Shown: positions 1 to 6,704 of the stretch, one piece after another | Layout: each line of letters opens with the position of its first letter | How positions within the stretch are numbered: position 1 is the stretch's first letter | Assembly: GCA_946490455.1 (NCBI GenBank) | Contig: CAMLXE010000010.1 | Coordinates: 1 to 15,725, forward strand | Length of the DNA: 15,725 nt | Origin: an uncultured Desulfovibrio sp. | GTDB lineage: Bacteria; Desulfobacterota; Desulfovibrionia; Desulfovibrionales; Desulfovibrionaceae | Direction of reading: 5' to 3' | The notes under the pieces: model-generated | The model's input: only the letters and a program-made list of their open reading frames with translations | Told to the model about the DNA's origin: nothing | The model's database searches: none | Position numbers and translations under genes: made by a program

Positions 1-109
1 CTACGATACTGGCGCCTGCCATCTTGGCAAGCATGGTTGCATATTCTGCTACCTGCTGGCTCTGATCCGACAAATCCAACGCACACAGAATCTTCTTCAA
101 GCTGGGCAT
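1..109 (-). CDS. Universal stress protein (UspA family), N-terminal part only
   Basis: This is the first 36 codons of a gene that runs off the left edge. The translation begins MPSLKKILCALDLSDQS and continues to AKMAGASIV. The pattern of a buried beta strand (KILCALDLS), then a Ser/Gln-rich turn and a helix ending in AxxMAGA, is the standard start of UspA-fold proteins, which are cytoplasmic, dimeric and often nucleotide-binding. The start codon is set by a strong purine-rich ribosome site (GGAGGAGAGG) just upstream on the minus strand, at about 113-125. The ATP-binding GxxG motif and the C-terminus lie outside the window, so the subgroup cannot be decided. The gene is divergent from the aromatic operon, with a long intergenic region between them. 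Confidence 0.8.
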   Translation of the reverse strand, partial: MPSLKKILCALDLSDQSQQVAEYATMLAKMAGASIV

Positions 110-658
110 AGTCCTCTCCTCCTCTCTAGACGAGCCTGTTGTTACGGAGCAAGACTCCAATCCATCGAAGCCTTCTCTGTTGTTTTCAACATAAGCATTT
201 TTATTTTGGGAGACAAGAGTATCCGTGATTTTTTTCTCGATCTGAATACATTTTTTCTCCGGAAGGTCTTCTCCTGACCAATGAATATTTCCATTCTGAG
301 GCCATCTTACGTGGCCCTGCCATATTGTTTCCACCTGTATTCTTCAGCTGAACGTTTTTTCGCCTGCTGCAAATGTCATATAACAATCAATGCAATAACA
401 GTATATTACACATTACAAAACAACATAATTCCCTGATTGGAGAGACTTTCCTGCAGGTACCCGCAAAACGTAAGATGACCCCAAAAGTCCCTTAGGGAAC
501 CGCGTTCGGCCTCGTTTCATAATTGCATCATACTCTTCAGAATTCCGGGTCATATCCCTTGGCGCCATTTTGTTCCAAACAGGAACAAATCAACCTGATT
601 CTCCTTCATCCCGCTTCACCAGACAAGTTTCAGGGTGCAGCGTTATCCATTTTTTTCC
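110..658. other. Gene-free intergenic region between usp and the aromatic operon
   Basis: No convincing gene was found here. Short open frames exist on both strands (201-386 minus, 523-753 plus). They lack ribosome sites, have no protein-like composition, and the plus one runs into the leader peptide in another frame. The stretch holds AT-rich segments at about 380-430 that could carry the usp promoter on the minus strand, but no box pair there is strong enough to call. It also holds a short palindrome TCCCTTAGGGA near 487-497 and the perfect inverted repeat listed separately at 569-589. It is long for such a compact neighbourhood and probably carries control elements for both divergent units. 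Confidence 0.6.
569..589. repeat. Perfect 8-bp inverted repeat, possible operator
   Basis: TTTGTTCC (569-576) and GGAACAAA (582-589) are exact reverse complements around the 5-base spacer AAACA. The element sits about 70 bases upstream of the -35 box of the aromatic operon. There is no T run after it, so it is not an intrinsic terminator. The size and symmetry fit the binding site of a dimeric regulator. I do not recognise the motif, and it does not match the TyrR box consensus. Confidence 0.45.
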
Positions 659-688
659 TTGACAGGATCTCACAACAAAGACTAGTTT
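659..688 (+). promoter_or_regulatory. Sigma-70-type promoter of the aromatic operon
   Basis: A perfect -35 hexamer TTGACA (659-664) is followed after 18 bases by TAGTTT (683-688). This keeps the three most conserved -10 positions (T1, A2, T6) but is otherwise weak. The predicted start of transcription, near 695, would leave about 20 bases before the leader peptide ATG at 716. That short distance is usual for attenuator leaders. The -35 is convincing; the -10 is less so. Confidence 0.6.
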
Positions 689-715
689 CCCTAAAAAATG
701 ATTTTGGGAAACAAC

Positions 716-817
716 ATGAGCATCTATACCGCAGACTTCTTTACCAGCTTTGAAAGCAGCCAGTTTTGGGGCTTCTTTTACTTTGGTCGCGCCTGCGGTA
801 GCGAACTGCTTGATTAG
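716..817 (+). CDS. Aromatic-rich leader peptide of an attenuator (33 aa)
   Basis: This short open frame begins MSIYTADFFTSF and ends GRACGSELLD. Among 33 residues there are eight Phe, two Tyr and one Trp. Seven of the aromatic residues fall in a 12-residue core whose densest part is QFWGFFYF (residues 16-23, bases 761-784). A modest ribosome site, GGGA at 706-709, lies six bases before the ATG. The stop codon is UAG at 815-817, 23 bases before the attenuator terminator. The frame lies between the promoter and aroA', and no stable function is expected for the peptide. Its likely role is to let ribosome stalling at uncharged tRNA-Phe, -Trp or -Tyr choose between the two downstream RNA folds. 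The composition, position and downstream structures agree; expression has not been shown. Confidence 0.85.
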   Translation: MSIYTADFFTSFESSQFWGFFYFGRACGSELLD

Positions 818-849
818 TTGTTTCACATAACAAGCATTCGAGGCCGCGG
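788..849 (+). promoter_or_regulatory. Antiterminator fold of the aromatic leader RNA
   Basis: Bases 802-812 (CGAACTGCTTG) pair with 831-840 (CAAGCATTCG) over 10 bp with a single bulged C at 806. The helix then continues after a one-sided loop (795-801), where 788-794 (CGCGCCT) pairs with 841-848 and leaves one bulged C. This fold takes up nearly the whole 5' arm of the terminator at 841-849, so the two structures exclude each other. Its 5' strand lies at the end of the leader peptide coding region. A ribosome reaching the UAG at 815-817 would mask that strand, while one stalled in the Phe/Trp/Tyr codons would leave it free. A competing upstream pairing, CAGTTT 761-766 with GAACTG 803-808, completes the usual 1:2, 2:3, 3:4 arrangement. 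Confidence 0.75.
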
Positions 850-873
850 GTTTTATCCGCGGCCTTTCTGTTT
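841..873 (+). terminator. Attenuator (intrinsic terminator) in the aromatic operon leader
   Basis: AGGCCGCGG (841-849) pairs perfectly with CCGCGGCCT (857-865) around a 7-base loop, and the 3' side runs into TTTCTGTTT (865-873). The 9-bp, almost all-GC stem followed by a U-rich tail is a standard intrinsic terminator. It is placed after a leader peptide and before the first structural gene, so it should act as an attenuator rather than end an operon. The tail is interrupted by C and G, so termination may be incomplete. Confidence 0.85.
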
Positions 874-930
874 GACCGCGGAAAATTTCTCCGCAGAGCC
901 TCATGCCCAATCCTCAAGAGGTAATTCACC

Positions 931-1728
931 ATGAGTCTCGGCAAACAGGTTCGTATTCAGCGCATTTTCAATCGTGAAACCGGTCGTTCCATCATTACTC
1001 CCATGGATCACGGTGTGACCGTCGGCCCCATCAATGGCATTGTTGATATGCACGACGCTGTCACCGATCTTGCCAATGGCGGTGTGGATGCAGTACTCAT
1101 GCACAAGGGAATCTGCCGCTGCTGCCACCGTTCCTCGGGAAGAGACGTAGGACTTATTGTCCACCTGTCTGCCTCCACATCCCTTTCTGCCTACTCCAAT
1201 CGTAAGGCTCTGGTTGGGACAGTAGAAGAAGCCATCCGCCTTGGTGCCGACGGAGTTTCCGTGCACGTCAATCTTGGTGACGACAACGAAAGCGAGATGC
1301 TGGCCGATCTCGGGCGGGTAGCGCGTGCCGCCGACGACTGGGGAATGCCGCTTCTCGCCATGCTGTACGCCCGCGGCCCACGCATCACCAACGAATACGA
1401 TCCCAAGGTGATTGCCCATTGCGCCCGCGTAGGCGTGGAACTTGGCGCAGATATCGTCAAGGTTCCCTATACTGGTGACATGGAAAGCTTTGGCGATGTA
1501 ACCGCTGCAAGCTGCGTTCCGGTTGTCATTGCTGGTGGTCCCAAGACTGAAACCACCCGAGAATTTCTCCAGATGGTGGATGACTCCCTGAAAGCCGGAG
1601 GCGCCGGTCTTTCCGTAGGCCGGAACGTCTTCCAGCATCCTCGCCGGGTTCAGCTCGTCCGTGCACTGCGTGCACTGGTCCACGAAGGTCACTCTGTGGA
1701 TGAAGCTCTCGCCATTGTGGGTGAATAG
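931..1728 (+). CDS. aroA': 2-amino-3,7-dideoxy-D-threo-hept-6-ulosonate synthase (AroA')
   Basis: This 265-residue class I aldolase of the DhnA/FbaB family catalyses the first step of the archaeal-type route to 3-dehydroquinate. It joins L-aspartate semialdehyde to a 6-deoxy-5-ketofructose 1-phosphate-derived unit. The visible motifs are TPMDHG with Asp26, MLYARGP with Tyr146, and DIVKVPYTGD with the Schiff-base Lys177. GGPKTE (202-207) and GLSVGRNVFQH near the C-terminus form the phosphate site. The spacing of Asp, Tyr and Lys equals that of the characterised Methanocaldococcus enzyme (Asp33, Tyr153, Lys184) with a constant offset of seven. The start is backed by an AAGAGG ribosome site. It is the first structural gene after the attenuator and is followed 32 bases later by its partner aroB', which makes this function far likelier than a glycolytic fructose-bisphosphate aldolase. 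Confidence 0.93.
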   Translation: MSLGKQVRIQRIFNRETGRSIITPMDHGVTVGPINGIVDMHDAVTDLANGGVDAVLMHKGICRCCHRSSGRDVGLIVHLSASTSLSAYSNRKALVGTVEEAIRLGADGVSVHVNLGDDNESEMLADLGRVARAADDWGMPLLAMLYARGPRITNEYDPKVIAHCARVGVELGADIVKVPYTGDMESFGDVTAASCVPVVIAGGPKTETTREFLQMVDDSLKAGGAGLSVGRNVFQHPRRVQLVRALRALVHEGHSVDEALAIVGE

Positions 1729-1760
1729 ACTTTATTTCATCTTCAAAGGAAGTACACGTC

Positions 1761-2741
1761 ATGCCCAAAATCTATTTCAAGAGTGTTCCTTTCAGCAAAG
1801 AAGCCGTAACGCTGGCTCTCGAATCTGGTGTGGATGGTATCATTACCGATGCCGCTCATGTGGAAGGCGTACGCAACCTGGCCCTTTGCGATGTCTTTTC
1901 CGAAGAGGAACTGCCGCCGGTAAACATGATTTCCAAGGCTGATGAAGAAGATGTGGCCAGACGTATTGCCGGAGGAGAATGCCTTGTTCTCAAACATGGA
2001 TGGGAAGTTATCCCCGTCGAAAATCTGCTGGCACAACCGGCAGTAGCTCCCCGGCTGGGGCTGGAAGCCATTTCCCTGGATGAGGCCCGCCTTGCTGCAG
2101 GAATTCTTGAGCATGGCGTTCCTCTGATTGTACTCCTTCCTGAATGCCTGAATGAACTGAAACAGATTGTACAGGATCTGAAACTGTCACAGGGTAAAAT
2201 GGATCTGGAAGTTGCAAGGATTACCGAGATTCGGAATGTGGGCCTTGGACACAGGGTCTGTGTTGACACGCTTTCCCTGCTTGAACGCGGACAGGGAATG
2301 CTGATAGGCAATTCCAGCGCATTCACCTTTCTGGTTCATGCCGAAACCGAATATAATGAGTATGTGGCAGCGCGTCCCTTCCGGATCAATGCAGGAGGCG
2401 TTCATGCCTACGCCATTCAGCCGGGAGATCGAACCGCCTATGTAGGAGAACTGGCTTCTGGTGATGAAGTGCTTATCGTGGCAGCAGATGGCTCCACATC
2501 TCTGGCAACCATCGGACGCATCAAGACGGAAATTCGCCCCATGCTCATGATTTGTGCGGAAACAGAAGGTCGGTCAGGAGCCGTCTTCCTCCAGAATGCG
2601 GAAACCATTCGTCTGACACGTCCTGACGGAACTCCGGTAAGTGTGGTGACCTTACGTCCCGGAGATGAAGTTCTCTGCCGCACTGACAAGGCAGGGCGTC
2701 ATTTTGGAATGCGCATTCAGGAAAATATTCGTGAGGCATAG
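1761..2741 (+). CDS. aroB': 3-dehydroquinate synthase II (AroB')
   Basis: This 326-residue protein belongs to the archaeal-type dehydroquinate synthase family. These enzymes use NAD to deaminate 2-amino-3,7-dideoxy-heptulosonate oxidatively and cyclise it to 3-dehydroquinate. Family landmarks are SGVDGIITD near the start (22-30), GLGHRVCVDTLSLL (161-174), GMLIGNSS (179-186) and AARPFRINAGGVHAY (203-217), followed by the GDEVLIV segment. The length is normal for the family. An AAGGAAG ribosome site precedes the ATG. The gene lies between aroA' and pheA in one transcription unit, and pheA begins only four bases after its stop. It is unrelated in sequence to the classical AroB that uses DAHP. 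No DAHP synthase or classical aroB is visible in this window. Confidence 0.95.
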   Translation: MPKIYFKSVPFSKEAVTLALESGVDGIITDAAHVEGVRNLALCDVFSEEELPPVNMISKADEEDVARRIAGGECLVLKHGWEVIPVENLLAQPAVAPRLGLEAISLDEARLAAGILEHGVPLIVLLPECLNELKQIVQDLKLSQGKMDLEVARITEIRNVGLGHRVCVDTLSLLERGQGMLIGNSSAFTFLVHAETEYNEYVAARPFRINAGGVHAYAIQPGDRTAYVGELASGDEVLIVAADGSTSLATIGRIKTEIRPMLMICAETEGRSGAVFLQNAETIRLTRPDGTPVSVVTLRPGDEVLCRTDKAGRHFGMRIQENIREA

Positions 2742-2745
2742 TGGG

Positions 2746-3876
2746 ATGGGTGACAGGAACCAAACGCAGGCGCATCTGGATTATGCCACAATACCGGACA
2801 ATGAATCGGGGCTTGCGGCGCTGCGTCGTCAGATTGATGCTGTCGATGAAGAACTTCTGGCGCTGCTCAATCGCCGGGCAAGGATCAGCCTTGAGGTCGG
2901 AAAGCTCAAAAGAGGAACAGGAGGGCCTGTTTTTCGGCCACAACGCGAGCAGCAGATCATGGATGCACTGGTCAGACGAAATCCCGGTCCATTACCCGAT
3001 ACCCATCTCCGTGCCATATGGAAAGAAATCTTTGCCTCGTCACGGACTCTCCAGAAACCTGTCCAGGTTGCCTACCTAGGTCCTGAAGGAACGCACAGCT
3101 ACTTTGCAGCAGCAGGCTTTCTCGGACAGCTCATGGACTATCGCCCCTGCACGGATTTCCGTGAAATTTTTTCCTCTGTACAGGATGGACGCTGCTCACT
3201 TGGTGTCGTGCCTCTGGAAAATTCTCTGCACGGATCTGTTGTACAGAATTTTGATCTGTTTACCGAGTTTGAGGTCTATATTCAGGCCGAATTTGTCAAT
3301 CGCATTCAGCATTGCCTGCTGTCCTGCGAGGACTCTGTGGACGCAATAAGAACCATCTATTCCCATCCACAGGCACTGGCCCAGTGCCAGAACTGGCTTC
3401 GCAGCCATGCTCCCCATGCGGTTCTCGTATCTGTTGAATCTACCGCAGCCGCGGCCCGCAGATGCCTGCAGGAACCGCATACGGCAGCCGTCGGCCACAA
3501 GAATCTGTCTGCCCTGCTCGGTCTTCCCATCCTTGCTTCCAATATTGAAGACGAAGCGGACAATCAGACCAGATTTGTGGTCCTCGCACCCAAACCTATG
3601 GAAAATGCGGATGCAGACAGAACTTCCGTTCTGTTTACCCTTCCGGACAAGCCCGGTGCTCTTGCCCGTGTTCTTGACCTTTTTGCCCGCTCCGGCATCA
3701 ACCTGCGTAAACTGGAGTCACGCCCCCTGCACGCTGAACCATGGAAATATGCCTTCTTTGCCGATCTTGAATGCAATCTCTGCAGACCGGACTATGCCCA
3801 GGTCGTGCAGGATCTATGGGAAGTATGCTCCAGTATTCGTATGCTTGGCTGCTATACGGCACTTGGATTCCGGTAG
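2746..3876 (+). CDS. pheA: Bifunctional chorismate mutase / prephenate dehydratase
   Basis: This 376-residue P-protein makes phenylpyruvate from chorismate through prephenate. An AroQ chorismate mutase domain spans about 20-100 (LRRQIDAVDEELLALLNRR with Arg27, then VGKLK with Lys53). The prephenate dehydratase domain spans about 106-282 (YLGPEGTHSY, VVPLENSLHGSV, and the catalytic TRF at 275-277). The C-terminal ACT domain (about 293-376) keeps PGAL (303-306) and ESRP (324-327), the motifs that bind phenylalanine, so allosteric feedback by Phe is expected. An in-frame ATG at 2665 inside aroB' exists, but the ATG at 2746 is preferred: it follows a GAGG site by nine bases and begins four bases after the aroB' stop. 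The gene is last in the operon and is followed by a strong terminator, with no tyrA, aroA or trp gene after it. Confidence 0.96.
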   Translation: MGDRNQTQAHLDYATIPDNESGLAALRRQIDAVDEELLALLNRRARISLEVGKLKRGTGGPVFRPQREQQIMDALVRRNPGPLPDTHLRAIWKEIFASSRTLQKPVQVAYLGPEGTHSYFAAAGFLGQLMDYRPCTDFREIFSSVQDGRCSLGVVPLENSLHGSVVQNFDLFTEFEVYIQAEFVNRIQHCLLSCEDSVDAIRTIYSHPQALAQCQNWLRSHAPHAVLVSVESTAAAARRCLQEPHTAAVGHKNLSALLGLPILASNIEDEADNQTRFVVLAPKPMENADADRTSVLFTLPDKPGALARVLDLFARSGINLRKLESRPLHAEPWKYAFFADLECNLCRPDYAQVVQDLWEVCSSIRMLGCYTALGFR

Positions 3877-3893
3877 TTCCTGCCTCTCTGAAA

Positions 3894-3927
3894 AAAAATC
3901 CGCAGGGGATTTCCTCTGCGGATTTTT
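3894..3927. terminator. Bidirectional terminator between pheA and rlmN
   Basis: AAAAATCCGCAG (3894-3905) pairs with CTGCGGATTTTT (3916-3927). The helix can extend inward by three more pairs to an ATTT loop. It has an A run on one side and a T run on the other, so it should end transcription both from pheA and from the convergent rlmN gene. Confidence 0.92.
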
Positions 3928-3950
3928 CAACTGAGATTCAGGCCATCCTT

Positions 3951-5024
3951 TCAGGCCTCTTTTCCATTCGTACGCTCCCATTCCGACTTGAGCTGTCCAC
4001 AGGCTGCCTTGATGTCCTGTCCTTTGCTCTTGCGAAGGATAGCAGTAATCCCCTTATCCCAGAGGACCTTTTCAAAAGCCAGAATGGAGGCTTCAGAAGG
4101 CGCCTGATAGGGGTCCCCTTCTGAAGGATTGTACGCAATGAGATTAAGTTTCCCCTTGACTCTGGAAACAAGTCTGGCGAGTTCCCGGGCCTGTTCGGGG
4201 GAATCGTTGACCCCGCCAAGCAGCAGGTATTCAAAGGTAATGCGTTCCCTCGTCTTGAGGGGATAGTCGGCAAGTGTCTCGATAAGTTCATCCAACGGCC
4301 ACCGGGCGGCTTTTGGCATGATTCTGGCGCGCAGCTCCTGATTGGGAGCATGGAGCGAAACGGCAAGGAATGCCAGTCCACTGTCACCCAGCTCACGCAG
4401 CCCGGCCCTGATTCCACAGGTTGAAACAGTGATTCTCCGGGTTGTGAAGTCCATTCCCCGGTTATGATGCAGGATTTCAAGAGAACGCATGACCTCGCGC
4501 AGATTAAGCAGGGGCTCACCCATTCCCATATAGACCAGATTCCGGATAATCGGATGATCAACGCGATCGTCTTTCAGACGAATCCTCGCAGCCAGAACCT
4601 GCCCTGCAATTTCTCCAGCTGTCATATTCCGGACAAAGCCCATGCTGCCTGTACTGCAGAACGTACAGCCCATGGCACAACCGATCTGTGAAGATACGCA
4701 CTGTGCGATCCTTACGGACCCGTCTCGACCGGTACTGGGGATGATGACCGTTTCCACAAGCGCACCATCACGCAGTCGCAACAGAAGCTTTTCCGTACCA
4801 TCACGGGATGTCTGTACGGTTACAATCTCAGGGATTACAATTTCCGCCACTTCATTCAGTCTGGCCCGCAGCGACTTGGATACATCCGTCATGGCATCAA
4901 AGCTCGTAGCATGCTTCTGCCACAGCCATTGCCAGACCTGAGCAGCACGGAACCGGGGTTCACCCAGTTCTTCCACAAAAAACCGCTCCAGTTCAGGATA
5001 TGTCAGATTGAGAATATCAAGCAT
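3951..5024 (-). CDS. rlmN: Dual-specificity 23S rRNA/tRNA adenine C2-methyltransferase RlmN
   Basis: This 357-residue radical-SAM enzyme methylates C2 of A2503 in 23S rRNA and A37 in some tRNAs. The cluster motif CxxxCxxC is at Cys116, Cys120 and Cys123 (GCAMGCTFC). Cys109 corresponds to the second catalytic cysteine, and Cys342 in KAACGQL corresponds to the methyl-carrying cysteine. MGMGEPLLN (166-174), the TVSTCGI segment and SLHAP (223-227) are typical of the family and separate it from Cfr-like resistance enzymes only weakly. The genomic setting and full conservation favour RlmN. The ribosome site is poor (GAG a few bases upstream), and a stable hairpin sits 19 bases upstream of the ATG. 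It lies after the HD-domain gene on the same strand with an 86-base gap. Confidence 0.95.
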   Translation of the reverse strand: MLDILNLTYPELERFFVEELGEPRFRAAQVWQWLWQKHATSFDAMTDVSKSLRARLNEVAEIVIPEIVTVQTSRDGTEKLLLRLRDGALVETVIIPSTGRDGSVRIAQCVSSQIGCAMGCTFCSTGSMGFVRNMTAGEIAGQVLAARIRLKDDRVDHPIIRNLVYMGMGEPLLNLREVMRSLEILHHNRGMDFTTRRITVSTCGIRAGLRELGDSGLAFLAVSLHAPNQELRARIMPKAARWPLDELIETLADYPLKTRERITFEYLLLGGVNDSPEQARELARLVSRVKGKLNLIAYNPSEGDPYQAPSEASILAFEKVLWDKGITAILRKSKGQDIKAACGQLKSEWERTNGKEA

Positions 5025-5043
5025 GTATTCAGCTCGTTACGCA

Positions 5044-5070
5044 GAAAGCCCCTGAAGGACAGGAGCTTTC
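5044..5070 (-). other. Hairpin in the rlmN 5' leader
   Basis: Read on the minus strand, GAAAGCTCCTG and CAGGGGCTTTC can pair over 11 positions with one G-U pair and a TCCTT loop. The wobble works only in minus-strand RNA; the plus-strand copy would have a C-A mismatch. It is not followed by a T run, so it is not a plain terminator. It ends 19 bases before the rlmN start, where no strong ribosome site is seen. Confidence 0.5.
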
Positions 5071-5110
5071 CTCAAAAGTCAGCAAACATTGCCCGCACAG
5101 GGCAGACACC

Positions 5111-6448
5111 CTAGATCTGTTCTGCACTCTTTTTGACAAAGGCAATGGCAGAATCCATATCCGTAACTTCTCCCGCGATCTGGGCCTTGAGCAAGGCTTC
5201 GCGGATGATTCCCACAGACGGTCCCTGCGACAGACCGGTACATTCCATGATCTCGTTACCGTTCAGCAGAGGCTCAAGCATGATTTCCGCAGTTTCGGCC
5301 CTGTTCAGATACTTCATGTTGTGATTGAAGTAGGTATAGCTGCCTCCCCGTGCCTTGATATCAGCACGGCAGATGGCAATAAGCCGATCCGTCTCGCCCA
5401 GTGCCTTGAAACGGCGGATGCCACGGTCAGTAAGCATGAAATGGAACATCATGTGATACCGCACCAGGTGGCAGATCAGATCGATATCCTCAGGAGTAAA
5501 ATGCAGGCGACGCAGGATCTTGCGCGTTACGCCAGCGCCCACACGGTGGTGCTGATAAAAAGTCCAGCGTCCATTCATATGTTCTGCCGTGTACAGCTTG
5601 CCCACATCATGGAACATGGTGGCAAGAACACCGTACCAGTCCATGCCCAGGCCGTCCTCAGGATAGAGACGCATGCATTCGATGGTATGATCAAAAATAT
5701 TTTCAATCACGCCATCATCGTTACGCTCCTGCTGAACACATGCGAGAGCAGCAACTTCCGGCATCAGGCCATGCAGAATCTGGGCATCAAACAGCAGCTT
5801 GACGAATTTCCACATGGATTCTGCCGCGACCTTGCGCCATTCTTCCATGATTTCCCGTGCAGGGACATAATCAAGAATCCGGTTTGCGGACTGTACAATG
5901 GCCATCCAGGTATGAGGTTCCACCGGGAGATCAAAATTGGCAGCATACCGCAATGCACGAATGGCAAGGAGATAGTTGTAGCTCAGTGTCACCCCCGGAA
6001 TACCCACCAGAGCGACGGCCCCAGCACGCTCAAAATCTTCAAAGCCCTCATCCTCACGAGCCTGAGAAGTCGGCTGAGAACTGTACCGATCCCCCTCGAG
6101 CGTTTGCAGAAGACGAAGCATACGCGGCGTAACGCGCAACTGTCCCCTTTCAGGATGAGAGGCATCCTCCACATCAGTAGGATAAAAACGCAGCGTTACA
6201 CCGTTCTCTTCAAGAATGGCCATCGCCCCTTCTTCGGAGCAGGCTTTTGCATTGGGGAAAATCTTGAACAGGGTTTCGAGATCACAAGCGCAGGCGATAT
6301 CCACATCAACGATACCGGTCTTGTCAAAAATAAGTTTCTGAAGCGGTGCATTGATGGCATAAGCATCATAGCCATTTCGCATAATGGCCTTACAGAGAGT
6401 TATGCCGGTTTTGATCTGCTCTGTCAGCGTGGCAGAAGTCTGGTTCAT
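5111..6448 (-). CDS. HD-domain protein with degenerate CCA/poly(A) polymerase-like head
   Basis: This 445-residue protein has the layout of a class II tRNA nucleotidyltransferase / poly(A) polymerase fused to an HD phosphohydrolase domain. The HD part is intact: FDHT with His254, MFHDVGK with His280-Asp281, and YQHHRVGA with His300-His301, so metal-dependent phosphohydrolase activity is likely. The head (about 20-95) keeps VDVDIACA with Asp48 and Asp50. At the usual glycine pair and Arg-Asp signature it reads INAPLQK, so nucleotide transfer is doubtful. A middle helical region (about 155-240) resembles the neck of these enzymes. The ATG at 6448 was chosen over an upstream TTG because an AGGAG site lies nine bases before it. 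The physiological substrate is unknown. rdgB lies upstream and rlmN downstream on the same strand. Confidence 0.8.
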   Translation of the reverse strand: MNQTSATLTEQIKTGITLCKAIMRNGYDAYAINAPLQKLIFDKTGIVDVDIACACDLETLFKIFPNAKACSEEGAMAILEENGVTLRFYPTDVEDASHPERGQLRVTPRMLRLLQTLEGDRYSSQPTSQAREDEGFEDFERAGAVALVGIPGVTLSYNYLLAIRALRYAANFDLPVEPHTWMAIVQSANRILDYVPAREIMEEWRKVAAESMWKFVKLLFDAQILHGLMPEVAALACVQQERNDDGVIENIFDHTIECMRLYPEDGLGMDWYGVLATMFHDVGKLYTAEHMNGRWTFYQHHRVGAGVTRKILRRLHFTPEDIDLICHLVRYHMMFHFMLTDRGIRRFKALGETDRLIAICRADIKARGGSYTYFNHNMKYLNRAETAEIMLEPLLNGNEIMECTGLSQGPSVGIIREALLKAQIAGEVTDMDSAIAFVKKSAEQI

Positions 6449-6484
6449 GATAAAAAACTCCTGTGGGAACAACAAATCTGTACA

Positions 6485-6502
6485 GGTGGAAGCAGCTCCA
6501 CC
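6485..6502 (-). other. Short hairpin upstream of the HD-domain gene
   Basis: GGTGGA (6485-6490) and TCCACC (6497-6502) are exact complements around six bases. The element lies about 37 bases upstream of the start of the HD-domain gene, in a 256-base spacer after rdgB. No T run follows on either strand. No convincing promoter or terminator was found in the rest of that spacer. Confidence 0.35.
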
Positions 6503-6704
6503 GGGAAATCAAAGAACAAACGGCACTGAACCTGCTCACAGAGTCACCGCCGAGAGCAGAAAAGTCAAGACTCTTCCCAAAGAAAACGAATAGTCAGAAT
6601 TCCAATTCGTGCAGATTTCAACCAGAGTCCGACAAGTGATCCAGCCTGACAGGCAGCACCTCCACGGCTTTCATTGCATTTCAGAGCGTCAGTCCCGAAT
6701 AGGC

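Noticed and set aside
201..386. 61-codon open frame on the minus strand upstream of usp
   Set aside because: It begins at a TTG without a ribosome site in AT-rich spacer DNA, with no recognisable motif.
523..753. 76-codon open frame on the plus strand before aroA'
   Set aside because: It has no ribosome site, covers the promoter and inverted repeat, and overlaps the aromatic leader peptide in another frame; its composition is not protein-like.
901..1692. 263-codon open frame antisense to aroA'
   Set aside because: It is a mirror of the codon pattern of a clearly identified enzyme gene, with no family motifs or start signals of its own.
5321..6529. 402-codon open frame antisense to the HD-domain gene
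   Set aside because: The opposite strand carries intact HD motifs; this frame shows no domain, and its Cys/His/Ile-rich composition is that of antisense sequence.
6540..6574. AGAGTC/GACTCT repeat and TTGACT box as a promoter for the HD-domain gene
   Set aside because: No acceptable -10 hexamer lies at the right distance, and a 6-bp repeat with a 23-base loop is easily chance.
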